Positions 1-8,298 of a stretch of 64,000 nt of DNA are shown one piece after another; position 1 is the first letter of the stretch, and each line of letters opens with the position of its first letter. Below the pieces are notes generated by a model. The model did no database searches. It was not told the origin of the DNA and saw only the letters and a program-made list of their open reading frames with translations. The position numbers and the translations under genes were made by a program. This stretch comes from Nonomuraea typhae (lineage in GTDB: Bacteria; Actinomycetota; Actinomycetes; Streptosporangiales; Streptosporangiaceae), in contig NZ_VRLV01000016.1 of NCBI RefSeq assembly GCF_009760925.1, positions 205,611-269,610 on the forward strand. The letters run 5' to 3'.

Positions 1-1
1 C

Positions 2-937
2 ACCTTCTCCGGCGCGCTGTCGCGGCGCGGCCCCACGGGCACCGAGACCCTGGGGGCGCTGATGGTCTCCGAGGGCTTCATGATCGGGCGCCTGGGCTCG
101 GCGGCCGCAATCGCCACGACGACCGGCGTCCTGGCCGGGATCCTGGGCCTGGTGGTGGTGCTCCTGGTGGTGCTGACCGGCCTGCGCATCCACGTCGCCA
201 CCGGGACCACCCCGGCCACCCCCGCGGGCCGGCTCGCGGGGATCCTGGCCCTGGTCCTCGTCACGCTCGCCGGTCTGGCGCTCGCCGCCCCCTGGCTCCT
301 CGCCCTGTCCGGGACGGCGGAGCCGGCGCCCGCCACCCTCGGCACTCACGTACGGACCTGGCTGCCCGCCCTCATCGGCGCCCTGGTCTCGGTCGGCGTC
401 GCCTATCTGGGCGCGCTCGGCATCGGCGGCCTGCGTCCCCTGGGCCGGCGCAGCGAGTGGCTCCTGCTGCCGTTCGCGCCCTGGCTGCTGGTCGGCACCG
501 GGCCGCTCAGCATCGCCGGCTGGTCCTTCGTGCGCGACCTCGGCCTCGTGGGCACCTTCGCCGCCGTCATCCCGCCCCTGCTCGTCAGCGTTCCCGCGCT
601 GCTCGTGCTGACGCTGGTGTGCCGGAGCCTGGCCCAGAACGCCCGGACCGGCTTCCTGCGCGGCGTCGTCGTGCCCTCGCTGCCCATGGCCGGCGTCCTG
701 GCCGGCGCCGTCACCCTCGTCAACGCCCAGGACGGCCTGTGGCCCACCCTCGTCTCCCGGGAGACCGAGTCCGGCCCCGCGGTCGTCATGCTGCGCGCCT
801 CCCTCGGCGCCTACCGGGGCGGCGGTCCCGACGTCGGCCTGATGACCCCGCTGCCGGTCATCCTCGTCGCCCTGGCCGCCGCCGTCGCCGCCCAGCTGCT
901 CTACCTGGATCGCCTGGCCATCAGCGTCGGCAAGTAG
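2..937 (+). CDS. ABC-transporter permease-like membrane protein, 3' part only
   Basis: The reading frame is open from the first bases of the window, so the 5' end of this gene lies outside it; the first in-window ATG (62) is not taken as the start. What remains is about 311 residues with roughly six hydrophobic segments separated by short charged loops. The last third (VNAQDGLWPTLV, then a final helix ending LDRLAISVGK) resembles the C-terminal part of MalG-type sugar ABC permeases, where the EAA-containing loop precedes the last membrane helices. No clean EAA motif is visible, so the family assignment is moderate only; another polytopic transporter subunit is possible. The next gene starts nine bases downstream and may be co-transcribed. 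No partner ATPase or binding protein is visible inside the window. Confidence 0.5.
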   Translation, partial: TFSGALSRRGPTGTETLGALMVSEGFMIGRLGSAAAIATTTGVLAGILGLVVVLLVVLTGLRIHVATGTTPATPAGRLAGILALVLVTLAGLALAAPWLLALSGTAEPAPATLGTHVRTWLPALIGALVSVGVAYLGALGIGGLRPLGRRSEWLLLPFAPWLLVGTGPLSIAGWSFVRDLGLVGTFAAVIPPLLVSVPALLVLTLVCRSLAQNARTGFLRGVVVPSLPMAGVLAGAVTLVNAQDGLWPTLVSRETESGPAVVMLRASLGAYRGGGPDVGLMTPLPVILVALAAAVAAQLLYLDRLAISVGK

Positions 938-946
938 CTTGGTCCG

Positions 947-2104
947 GTGGACACACGTGATCTGACCCTCGACCACCTTGACGCCATCCTCGACATACGC
1001 AGACGCTCCTTCGGCCCGCTGTCTCCCAGCGAGCGCGAACTCTGGCTCAAGGCGATGCCGCCGATCATGGCCGAAGGCCGCTACCTGGGCGTCTTCGACG
1101 GCGACCGGCTCGCCGCCGCCGGCCGTATCCGCGCCTTCACCCAGTGGTGGCACGGCCGGCCGCAGCCGATGGCCGGCGTCGCGGGCGTCACCGTCAACCC
1201 CGAGGACCGCGGCCGCGGCGTCGGCACCACCCTCATGACGGCCCTCATCGACAGGGCGGCCGACCTGGGCGACGCCGTCTCCGCCCTCTACCCGGCCACC
1301 ACCCCCATCTACCGCTCGCTCGGCTACGAGCACGCCGGCGCCCAGAACCTCATCACCCTGCCGGCCGACGCCCTGCGCCGCATCCGCCACAACGGCCAGG
1401 TCAAACTCCGCCGCATGGGCCCCGACGACGCCCCCGAACTCCTGTCGGTCATCGGCCGCGCCCACGCGGAATCCCGCGCCAGCGGCCCCATCACCTGGGA
1501 CGAGCGCACCTGGCGCGTATGGCTGGCCGAGGAGGACGACTTCCTCTACCTGGCCGACGACGGCTACGCCGTCTACCGCTGGTCCGACGGCGACCTGGAG
1601 GTGGACGCCGTCGTGGCCGCCTCCGAGGAGACCGGCAGGGCGCTGTGGTCGCTCATCGGCAGCGCCTCCTCCATCGCCCGGCACGTCACCGCCGCCGTCG
1701 CGCCGGACGACCCCGTGCTGTGGCTGACGGGCGAGCGCACCAAGGAGACGGCCAAGCAGGTGCGCTGGATGCACCGGCTGATCGACCTGCCCCTCGCCGT
1801 GGCCCGCCGCGGGTACCCCTCCGCGCTCACCGCGTCGGCGCTGCTGGAGGTGGAGGACGCGCAGCGGCCGGGCAACTCGGGGGCGTGGCGGCTGGAGGTC
1901 TCCGGCGGATCCGGTACGGCCACCGCCGCCGGCGGACCCTCCCGGGAGGCGGCACGGCTGGGCGCGGGCGGGATGGCCGCCCTGTACGCGGGGGTGCCCA
2001 CCGCCACCCTGCGGCGCGCGGGGCTCCTGGCCGGGCCGGACGAGGCGGACGAGACCCTGGACGCCGTGTTCGCCGGCCGGCCGTACATGCTGGACTACTT
2101 CTGA
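947..2104 (+). CDS. Eis-like GNAT family N-acetyltransferase
   Basis: The 385-residue protein starts with GTG nine bases after the preceding stop. The N-terminal half is a GNAT acetyltransferase fold: the acetyl-CoA loop appears as NPEDRGRGVGTTLM near residue 90, followed by PIYRSLGYE near residue 124, as in Eis-type enzymes. The middle part is a second degenerate GNAT unit, and the C-terminal 110 residues fit the SCP2-like domain that completes Eis proteins. The protein ends in an aromatic C-terminus (MLDYF), and Eis enzymes use the C-terminal carboxylate as catalytic base. Eis enzymes acetylate amine substrates such as aminoglycosides or protein lysines; the substrate here cannot be read from sequence. 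It lies directly before ruvC, but nothing suggests a role in recombination. Confidence 0.85.
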   Translation: MDTRDLTLDHLDAILDIRRRSFGPLSPSERELWLKAMPPIMAEGRYLGVFDGDRLAAAGRIRAFTQWWHGRPQPMAGVAGVTVNPEDRGRGVGTTLMTALIDRAADLGDAVSALYPATTPIYRSLGYEHAGAQNLITLPADALRRIRHNGQVKLRRMGPDDAPELLSVIGRAHAESRASGPITWDERTWRVWLAEEDDFLYLADDGYAVYRWSDGDLEVDAVVAASEETGRALWSLIGSASSIARHVTAAVAPDDPVLWLTGERTKETAKQVRWMHRLIDLPLAVARRGYPSALTASALLEVEDAQRPGNSGAWRLEVSGGSGTATAAGGPSREAARLGAGGMAALYAGVPTATLRRAGLLAGPDEADETLDAVFAGRPYMLDYF

Positions 2105-2215
2105 ACCGCAGGGGACGTCGAAGCCCGGTCATAGCGCGTGTTCGCGGTGCGCGGGCCGGGGATCGGAGGTAGAGTTCCGTGCCGAACAGGTGTTCGGCGA
2201 TCGAGGGGGCGTGCG

Positions 2216-2860
2216 GTGCGGGTGTTGGGCGTCGATCCCGGGCTGACCAGGTGCGGCGTGGGCGCCGTCGAGGGACGGCCCGGCGCCGCGCTGACCCTGG
2301 TCGGGGTGGGCGTGGTGCGCACCTCGGCCGACGACGAGCTCGGCGCCCGCCTGGTCGGCATCGAGGCGGGCATCGAGCGCTGGCTCGACGAGGTACGCCC
2401 CGACGCCGTCGCGGTCGAGCGCGTGTTCAGCCAGCACAACGTCCGCACCGTGATGGGCACCGCCCAGGCGGCGGGCATCGCCGTCCTGTGCGCCGCGCGC
2501 CGCGGGCTGCCGGTGGCGCTGCACACCCCGTCCGAGGTGAAGGCCGCCATCACCGGCAGCGGCACCGCCGACAAGAAGCAGATCGGGGCCATGGTCACCC
2601 GGCTGCTCCGGCTGAGCGAGATGCCCAAGCCCGCCGACGCCGCCGACGCGCTCGCCCTGGCCATCTGCCACGTCTGGCGCGGCGGCAACCAGCAGCGCCT
2701 CGCCCAGGCCCTGGCCCGCGCCCAGACCTCCCGCGCCGCGGCCCGCGTGCTGGCGCCCCGGCGTGGGGGCGGCGGCCCGGGTGACCCGGGTCCCGGATCT
2801 TCGGCGGCTCCGGGTGGCGGGGCGGCCGGCCGTACCACTGGAAAGGGTGTGGGGTTGTGA
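2216..2860 (+). CDS. ruvC: Holliday junction resolvase RuvC
   Basis: RuvC is the dimeric Mg-dependent endonuclease that resolves Holliday junctions brought to it by RuvAB. The start is GTG 2216 (protein VRVLGVDPG), preceded by GAGGGGG, in preference to an upstream in-frame ATG that would add 26 unrelated residues. All four acidic positions are visible: D in GVDPG near residue 7, E in AVERVF near residue 67, and two D in PADAADALALAICH near residue 142. The catalytic core ends near residue 165. The remaining 50 residues are a Gly/Pro/Ala-rich tail that makes the protein longer (214 aa) than the usual 160-180. The stop overlaps the ruvA start by four bases (GTGA), so the two are translationally coupled. 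Confidence 0.96.
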   Translation: MRVLGVDPGLTRCGVGAVEGRPGAALTLVGVGVVRTSADDELGARLVGIEAGIERWLDEVRPDAVAVERVFSQHNVRTVMGTAQAAGIAVLCAARRGLPVALHTPSEVKAAITGSGTADKKQIGAMVTRLLRLSEMPKPADAADALALAICHVWRGGNQQRLAQALARAQTSRAAARVLAPRRGGGGPGDPGPGSSAAPGGGAAGRTTGKGVGL

Positions 2861-3477
2861 TCGCGTCCGTGGCGGGAAGGGTGGCGCAGGTCGCCCCCGA
2901 CGGCGCCGTCGTCGAGGTCGGCGGGGTGGGCATCCTGGTCCACTGCACGCCGGGCACGCTGGCGGGGCTGCGCGTCGGGGAGGAGGCCAGGCTGGCCACC
3001 TCGCTGGTGGTGCGGGAGGAGTCGCTGACCCTGTTCGGCTTCGCCACCGACGACGAGAAGACCGTCTTCGAGATGCTGCAGACCGCCAGCGGGGTGGGGC
3101 CGAAGCTGGCCCTGGCGATGCTGGCCGTGCACACGCCCAACGCCCTGCGGGTGGCCGTCTCCAGCGCCGATCTGAAGGCGCTCACCCAGGTGCCCGGGAT
3201 CGGCCAGAAGGGCGCCCAGCGCATCGTGCTGGAGCTCAAGGACCGCCTGGGCACCCCCGAGGCCATGGTCAACGCCGCCATCGCCGGTGACGCGGTCAGG
3301 CCCGCCTGGCGCGAGCAGGTGCATTCCGGGCTGGTCGGCCTCGGCTACTCCGGCAAGGACGCCGACGAGGCCGTCGCCGCCGTCGCCCCCGAAGCCGAGG
3401 CCGCCGTGGCCGAGGGCCGCCAGCCGCAGGTCGCCGCCCTGCTCAAGGCCGCGCTGAGGGCGTTGAGCGTGCGATGA
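2857..3477 (+). CDS. ruvA: Holliday junction DNA helicase subunit RuvA
   Basis: The 206-residue protein recognises the Holliday junction and loads RuvB hexamers for branch migration. The N-terminal OB-fold opens with MIASVAGRV (GTG start). It is followed by helix-hairpin-helix segments (SGVGPKLALAML near residue 80; VPGIGQKGAQRIVLEL near residue 115) that contact junction DNA. The C-terminal three-helix domain (VGLGYSGKDADEAV...) binds RuvB and is separated by an acidic/Ala-rich linker. It overlaps ruvC and ruvB by four bases on each side, giving the conserved ruvCAB operon. Confidence 0.97.
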   Translation: MIASVAGRVAQVAPDGAVVEVGGVGILVHCTPGTLAGLRVGEEARLATSLVVREESLTLFGFATDDEKTVFEMLQTASGVGPKLALAMLAVHTPNALRVAVSSADLKALTQVPGIGQKGAQRIVLELKDRLGTPEAMVNAAIAGDAVRPAWREQVHSGLVGLGYSGKDADEAVAAVAPEAEAAVAEGRQPQVAALLKAALRALSVR

Positions 3478-4646
3478 GCGAGTGGCACGACGCCGGCGGG
3501 GGCCTGGACGGCGGGCCGGGCGGTCCGGAGCGTGATGCCGCGTACGGCGGGTCCGGCGGGTTGGAGCGGGATGCCGCGTACGGCGGGTCCGGCGGGTTGG
3601 AGCGGGAGCTGGTTTCGGCCGAGCTCGGGGGCGACGAGCTGCAGATCGAGGCGGCGCTGCGGCCCAAGCGGCTGGCGGAGTTCATCGGCCAGGGGCGGGT
3701 GCGCGAGCAGTTGTCGCTGGTGCTGGAGAGCGCGTTGCGCCGGCAGCGGCCGCCGGATCACGTGCTGATGAGCGGGTCGCCGGGGCTCGGCAAGACCACC
3801 CTGGCCATGATCGTCGCGGCTGAGCTGGGCGCGCCGCTGCGCATCACCTCCGGCCCGGCGCTGGAACGCGCCGGAGACCTGGCCGCGATCCTGTCGACGC
3901 TGGCCGAGGGCGAGGTGTTGTTCATCGACGAGATCCACCGGATGGCCCGCCCCGCCGAGGAGATGCTGTACCTCGCCATGGAGGACTTCCGGGTGGACAT
4001 CGTCGTGGGCAAGGGCCCGGGCGCCACCGCGATCCCGCTGGAGATCGCCCCGTTCACCCTGGTCGGCGCCACCACCCGGGCCGGTCTGCTGCCCGCGCCG
4101 CTGCGCGACCGCTTCGGCTTCACCGCCCACATGGACTTCTACGAGGTCGCCGAGCTCGAGCGGGTGCTGGCCCGGTCGTCCCGGCTGCTGGGCGTCGACC
4201 TGCCCGGCGACGGCGCCCACGAGATCGCCCGGCGCTCGCGCGGCACGCCCCGCATCGCCAACCGGCTGCTGCGCCGGGTGCGCGACTTCGCCGAGGTGCG
4301 CGCCGACGGCGTGATCACCCGTGATCTGGCCGCCGCCGCCCTGAACCTCTACGAGGTCGACGCCGAGGGCCTGGACCGCCTGGACCGCGCGGTGCTCGGG
4401 GTCCTGCTGCGCAAGTTCGGCGGCGGGCCGGTGGGCCTGTCGACGCTGGCGGTGGCCGTGGGGGAGGAGCCCGAGACGGTCGAGGTGGTCGCCGAGCCGT
4501 TCCTGGTACGGCAGGGCCTGCTGGCCCGGACGCCGCGCGGCCGGGTGGCGACCGCGGCCGCCTGGGCCCACCTCGGGCTGACCCCGCCGCCGGACGCCTT
4601 CGGCGCCGTCCTGTTCGGGCCGGACGACCTGGGAGGGCCTCTGTGA
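3474..4646 (+). CDS. ruvB: Holliday junction branch-migration ATPase RuvB
   Basis: AAA+ motor of the RuvAB complex, 390 residues. Walker A is GSPGLGKTT near residue 101, Walker B is VLFIDEIHR near residue 148, sensor 1 is GATTRAG, and the arginine-bearing sensor 2 region and C-terminal winged helix follow (LDRAVLGVLLRKFGGGPVGL). The ATG overlaps the ruvA stop (ATGA). Typical RuvB proteins begin only 15-30 residues before the DEAALRPKRL-type segment. Here the ATG adds an unusual Gly/Asp-rich leader of about 60 residues containing two copies of a 12-residue repeat (see 3528-3599). No better start with a ribosome-binding site was found downstream, so the long start is kept. Confidence 0.96.
   Translation: MSEWHDAGGGLDGGPGGPERDAAYGGSGGLERDAAYGGSGGLERELVSAELGGDELQIEAALRPKRLAEFIGQGRVREQLSLVLESALRRQRPPDHVLMSGSPGLGKTTLAMIVAAELGAPLRITSGPALERAGDLAAILSTLAEGEVLFIDEIHRMARPAEEMLYLAMEDFRVDIVVGKGPGATAIPLEIAPFTLVGATTRAGLLPAPLRDRFGFTAHMDFYEVAELERVLARSSRLLGVDLPGDGAHEIARRSRGTPRIANRLLRRVRDFAEVRADGVITRDLAAAALNLYEVDAEGLDRLDRAVLGVLLRKFGGGPVGLSTLAVAVGEEPETVEVVAEPFLVRQGLLARTPRGRVATAAAWAHLGLTPPPDAFGAVLFGPDDLGGPL
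3528..3599 (+). repeat. Two tandem 36-bp units inside the ruvB N-terminus
   Basis: Units 3528-3563 and 3564-3599 differ at a single base and are followed by the first bases of a third copy. In frame they encode ERDAAYGGSGGL twice. The period is a multiple of three, so copy-number changes would keep RuvB in frame. Confidence 0.9.
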
Positions 4647-4687
4647 TGCGGCAGGCCTGACGATCGGCGGGGCGGTCGAGCCGGGGC

Positions 4688-4726
4688 GAGTCGACGGGGT
4701 GAGTCGACGGGGGTGAGTCGACGGGG
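4688..4726 (+). repeat. Three tandem GAGTCGACGGGG copies after ruvB
   Basis: The 12-mer GAGTCGACGGGG begins at 4688, 4701 and 4715, a 13- or 14-base period; each copy carries the palindrome GTCGAC. The repeats lie in the 341-base gap between ruvB and yajC. Apart from these repeats and the palindromes at 4786-4802, this gap contains no convincing gene. Any promoter for yajC-secDF should lie here, but no clear -35/-10 pair was recognised. Confidence 0.75.
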
Positions 4727-4785
4727 CCACGTGCCGTCGCCCGCACAGCGGTCACACGCCGTGTCCGGGACAGCGGTCACAGAAC

Positions 4786-4802
4786 GGTTGCAACCATTGC
4801 AA
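4786..4802. promoter_or_regulatory. Overlapping palindromes upstream of yajC, possible operator
   Basis: GGTTGCAACC (4786-4795) is a perfect 10-bp palindrome, and the self-complementary hexamer TTGCAA occurs at 4788-4793 and again at 4797-4802. A direct repeat CAGCGGTCAC lies just upstream (4746 and 4771). Clustered palindromes in the only long gap of the ruv-sec run could be a protein-binding site; no regulator is identified. Confidence 0.25.
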
Positions 4803-4987
4803 ATTGGGAACTTCCCCGCGCGCCGAATCGCTGCCTCGTTGCCGCGTTTCGCAACAACCGCCTACACTCCGTGGCTTGGCTGGCTGTGTAGGCTGACGGG
4901 CTGAGCGGCGCGGCCCCGATCAACGCACGGAATTTCCGGCGCGAGGCCGGTGTCAACTTCTTGTACGACAATGGAAGGTCGCCCCTA

Positions 4988-5374
4988 ATGGACAACCTGG
5001 GATCCCTCGGAAGCATCCTGCCGCTGGTACTTCTGGTGGTGGTGTTCTACTTCCTGCTCATCCGCCCGCAGCGCAAGCGGCAGCAGGAAGCCGTCAAGAT
5101 GCAGAACTCGCTCACTCCCGGTACGCGGGTGATGACCACCACGGGTCTGTTCGCGACCGTGGTGGCGGTCGAGAATGAGGATGTGGTCCTTGAGGTGGCG
5201 CCCGGCATCGAGACCCGGTGGGTCAAGGCGGCCATCGGCCGTGTCCTGACCCCCGGCGACGCACCGGCCGAGGACGAGCCGGAGGCCGACACGGCCGACG
5301 AGCCCGTCGCCGACGCGGCGGACGAGGTCAAGGACGAAACGAAGAACGGCGACTCGAGCACCAAGCAGTCCTGA
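4988..5374 (+). CDS. yajC: Preprotein translocase accessory subunit YajC
   Basis: Small inner-membrane partner of SecD-SecF. The start ATG 4988 was chosen because GGAAGG lies nine bases upstream and the protein then begins MDNLGSLGS, followed by one transmembrane helix (residues about 8-26) ending in the family hallmark LLIRPQRKRQQE. The core (TPGTRVMTTTGLFATVV...) matches the YajC family. After residue 100 the protein becomes an acidic Asp/Glu/Ala tail. It is followed 44 bases later by secD, the usual yajC-secD-secF order. Confidence 0.95.
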   Translation: MDNLGSLGSILPLVLLVVVFYFLLIRPQRKRQQEAVKMQNSLTPGTRVMTTTGLFATVVAVENEDVVLEVAPGIETRWVKAAIGRVLTPGDAPAEDEPEADTADEPVADAADEVKDETKNGDSSTKQS

Positions 5375-5418
5375 CTAGGCTGCGACATATACCCCTAATC
5401 CGAAAGAACTGACGACCC

Positions 5419-7236
5419 GTGGCCCGACCGACCAGCCGCCACAGCAGACCGGGGCGCACGCTCCTGCTGCTCCTGGCGCTCATCCTCGCCCTGGGCGGGA
5501 CGATGCTCCTGCAGCAGGCGTTCACGCCGAAGCTGGGTCTCGACCTCGCCGGCGGAACGACGGTGACCCTGTCACCCGTCACGCTCAGCGGCGCGGCTCC
5601 CTCCCAGGAGTCGCTCGACCGTGCCGTCAGCATCATCCGCGACCGGGTGAACGGCACCGGCATCTCCGATGCGGAGGTTGCCAAGTCCGGCAACAACATC
5701 ATCATCTCCGTTCCCGGCAAGGGCCAGGAGGAGGTCATCAAGCTGGTCGGCACCACGGCGGAGCTGCGCTTCCGTCAGGTGCTCGCGGTCGAGGCCGCCG
5801 CCCCTGAGCAGCTCACCACCGAGGCGCCCAAGCCGAGCACCAGCCCCTCCGGCTCCTCCAGCGCGACGCCCGGTGCGACGCCGAGCGGCACCGCGAAGCC
5901 GTCCAAGGAGCCGAGCGCCAAGCCGAGTGCGAACGCCCCCCAGCAGACGCCCACCGCCTCGCCGACCGGCAAGGCGCTGTCGTCGGCGCTGACCTCCCCC
6001 ACCACCCCGGCGCCCACCCCGGCCGACACCGCCAAGCCCTCCGGCAAGCCGTCCGAGAAGAAGGACGACAAGAAGGAGGACGGCAAGACCACCCCGGCGC
6101 CGTCCGCCCAGCCGTCGCAGCCGGCGCAGCCCGAGCAGCCGCAGATCGACACCTCCGGCGTCGACCCGGCCGTGCTCAAGAGCTACCAGGCGCTCAACTG
6201 CACCGACCCCAAGAACCGCGGCCAGGGCGTCCAGGACGACCCCAAGAAGCAGTTCGCGGCCTGCTCCGACGACGGCTCCGCCAAGTACATCCTGGACGTG
6301 GCCAAGGTCGTCGGCACCGACATCTCCACCGCGAGCGCGGGTGTGCGCCAGGGCAGCAACGAGTGGGTCGTCCAGCTCGACTTCAAGAGCGCCGGCGCCA
6401 CCGAGTGGAGCAAGCTGACCTCCGTCGCCTTCGGCTCGCAGGCCCCGCGCAACCAGGTGGCGGTCGTCCTGGACGGCCTGGTCATCACCGCGCCGGTCAT
6501 CCAGGGCCCGATCCCCGGCGGCCGCGCCGAGATCACCGGCGGCTTCACCCAGAAGACCGCGACCGACCTGGCCGACCAGCTCAAGTACGGCGCGCTGCCG
6601 CTGAAGTTCAACCGCAGCTCGGTGGAGACGATCTCCTCGACGCTCGGCACCGACCAGCTCATGGGCGGCCTGATCGCCGGCGCCATCGGCCTGGCCCTCG
6701 TGGTCGTCTACTGCCTGCTGTACTACCGCGGCCTCGGCATCGTCGCGGTGCTGAGCCTCGTGGTGGCCACGATCCTCACCTACGAGTCGGTGGTGGTCCT
6801 CGGCGCCAACGGCGGGTTCGCGCTGTCGCTGCCGCACATCATCGGCCTGGTGGTCTCGATCGGCATCACCGCCGACTCCTTCATCGTGTATTTCGAACGC
6901 ATCCGTGATGAGATGAAGGAAGGTCGGCGGACGCTTCGCGCGGCCGTCGAGGTGGCCTGGGTCCGTGCCCGGCGCACGATCCTGATCGCCGACGCCGTGA
7001 TGTTCATCGCCGCGGTCGTGCTGTACTTCCTGGCCGTGGGCGGTGTGGCCGGGTTCGCCTTCGCGATGGGCCTGACCACGCTGATCGACATCGTCGTGGT
7101 GTTCCTGTTCACGAAGCCGCTCATCGCCCTGCTGGCGAGGTTGAAGTTCTTCGCCAAGGGGCACCCGCTGTCCGGTCTCGACGCCGAGCGCATGTCGGCC
7201 GAGCCGGCGCACCTCAAGACCCCGCAGGAGGCATGA
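5419..7236 (+). CDS. secD: Protein translocase subunit SecD
   Basis: SecD uses the proton-motive force with SecF to complete export of proteins released from SecYEG. The start is GTG 5419. The first membrane helix (TLLLLLALILALGGTMLL) is followed by the LGLDLAGGTTVTL segment and the P1 head. A low-complexity stretch of about 120 residues, rich in Pro, Ser, Thr, Lys and Ala, interrupts the periplasmic region at residues 130-248. The P1 region resumes with an added Cys pair (NC and AACSD). The C-terminal half carries five membrane helices with the conserved IGITADSFIVYFERIRDE segment near residue 485. Length 605 aa. secF starts two bases after the stop. Confidence 0.96.
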   Translation: MARPTSRHSRPGRTLLLLLALILALGGTMLLQQAFTPKLGLDLAGGTTVTLSPVTLSGAAPSQESLDRAVSIIRDRVNGTGISDAEVAKSGNNIIISVPGKGQEEVIKLVGTTAELRFRQVLAVEAAAPEQLTTEAPKPSTSPSGSSSATPGATPSGTAKPSKEPSAKPSANAPQQTPTASPTGKALSSALTSPTTPAPTPADTAKPSGKPSEKKDDKKEDGKTTPAPSAQPSQPAQPEQPQIDTSGVDPAVLKSYQALNCTDPKNRGQGVQDDPKKQFAACSDDGSAKYILDVAKVVGTDISTASAGVRQGSNEWVVQLDFKSAGATEWSKLTSVAFGSQAPRNQVAVVLDGLVITAPVIQGPIPGGRAEITGGFTQKTATDLADQLKYGALPLKFNRSSVETISSTLGTDQLMGGLIAGAIGLALVVVYCLLYYRGLGIVAVLSLVVATILTYESVVVLGANGGFALSLPHIIGLVVSIGITADSFIVYFERIRDEMKEGRRTLRAAVEVAWVRARRTILIADAVMFIAAVVLYFLAVGGVAGFAFAMGLTTLIDIVVVFLFTKPLIALLARLKFFAKGHPLSGLDAERMSAEPAHLKTPQEA

Positions 7237-7237
7237 C

Positions 7238-8218
7238 ATGGGACTCGGGCGTCGCCTCTACCGGGGCGAGATCGATGTCGACTTCGTCGGCAAGCAGAAG
7301 CTCTGGTACTCCCTGTCGGGCCTGCTGCTGGCCATCTCGATCCTGGGGATCGTGGTCAACGGCCTGAACCTCGGTGTGGAGTTCAGGGGCGGTTCGGTCT
7401 TCTCCTTCAAGGCCCCCGCGGCCGATGTGGCGGAAGTCCGCGCGACCTTCCTCGACGAGGGCGTGCACCAGGCGATCGTGCAGACGGCCGGCGACCGGTG
7501 GCGGGTCACCACCGAGACGCTGCCCGAGGCCACGGTGACCAAGGTGCAGAACGCCGTCGTCGCCGACTACAAGGTCCCGGCCTCGCAGGTCGACATCCAG
7601 TCCATCGGCGCCTCCTGGGGCGGCGAGGTGTCCAACCAGGCCCTGATCGGCCTCGGCGTGTTCATGCTGGCGATCATCCTTTATCTCAGCATGGCCTTCG
7701 AGCCGAAGATGGCCCTGGCCGCCATCGTGGCGCTCTTCCACGACCTGGTGATCACCGCGGGCGTCTACGCCTGGTCGGGCTTCGAGGTCACCCCGGCGAC
7801 CGTGCTCGGCTTCCTGACGATCCTCGGTTATTCGCTGTACGACGCGGTCGTCGTCTTCGACATGATCAAGGAGGTCACGGCCAAGCTGGGCACCACGGCG
7901 AAGAAGACCTACACCCAGGCGGCCAACGACGCGCTGAACCATACGCTGATCCGGTCCCTGAACACCTCGCTGGTGGCCATCCTCCCGGTCGCGGCGATCT
8001 TGTTCATCGGCACCACCCTGCTCGGCGCGGGCACGCTGAAGGACCTGGCGCTGGCGCTGTTCGTCGGCATGGTGGTCGGCACGTACTCCTCGTTGTGCGT
8101 GGCGACGCCGCTGCTGGTGACGCTGAAGGAGCGCGAGCCGAAGTACCAGGCGATCGCGCGCAGGCTGGCCGCCACCGGCGGCGGCAAGGCGAAGAAGACG
8201 GCCGCAGCCAAGGGCTGA
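7238..8218 (+). CDS. secF: Protein translocase subunit SecF
   Basis: The 326-residue partner of SecD. A first helix near residue 25 is followed by the family signature LNLGVEFRGGSVFSF, a periplasmic domain to about residue 130, and five closely spaced helices with GYSLYDAVVVFDMIKE (conserved Asp in the proton path) near residue 205. The C-terminus is a basic Lys/Ala tail. The start ATG is two bases after the secD stop. A strong hairpin follows the stop codon. Confidence 0.96.
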   Translation: MGLGRRLYRGEIDVDFVGKQKLWYSLSGLLLAISILGIVVNGLNLGVEFRGGSVFSFKAPAADVAEVRATFLDEGVHQAIVQTAGDRWRVTTETLPEATVTKVQNAVVADYKVPASQVDIQSIGASWGGEVSNQALIGLGVFMLAIILYLSMAFEPKMALAAIVALFHDLVITAGVYAWSGFEVTPATVLGFLTILGYSLYDAVVVFDMIKEVTAKLGTTAKKTYTQAANDALNHTLIRSLNTSLVAILPVAAILFIGTTLLGAGTLKDLALALFVGMVVGTYSSLCVATPLLVTLKEREPKYQAIARRLAATGGGKAKKTAAAKG

Positions 8219-8228
8219 GGACTGGTCC

Positions 8229-8269
8229 GGCGAAGCCTCCGCCCCGGTCGACGGGGCGGGGGCTTCGCC
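8229..8269 (+). terminator. Hairpin terminator after secF
   Basis: Arms 8229-8246 and 8252-8269 pair over 18 bases with one G-U wobble around a 5-base loop. It lies between the secF stop and the apt ribosome-binding site, so it may only partly separate secDF from apt. No uridine run follows, which is common in high-GC actinobacteria. Confidence 0.7.
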
Positions 8270-8298
8270 GTCTCATGGGATGACACAAGGAGCCTTCT

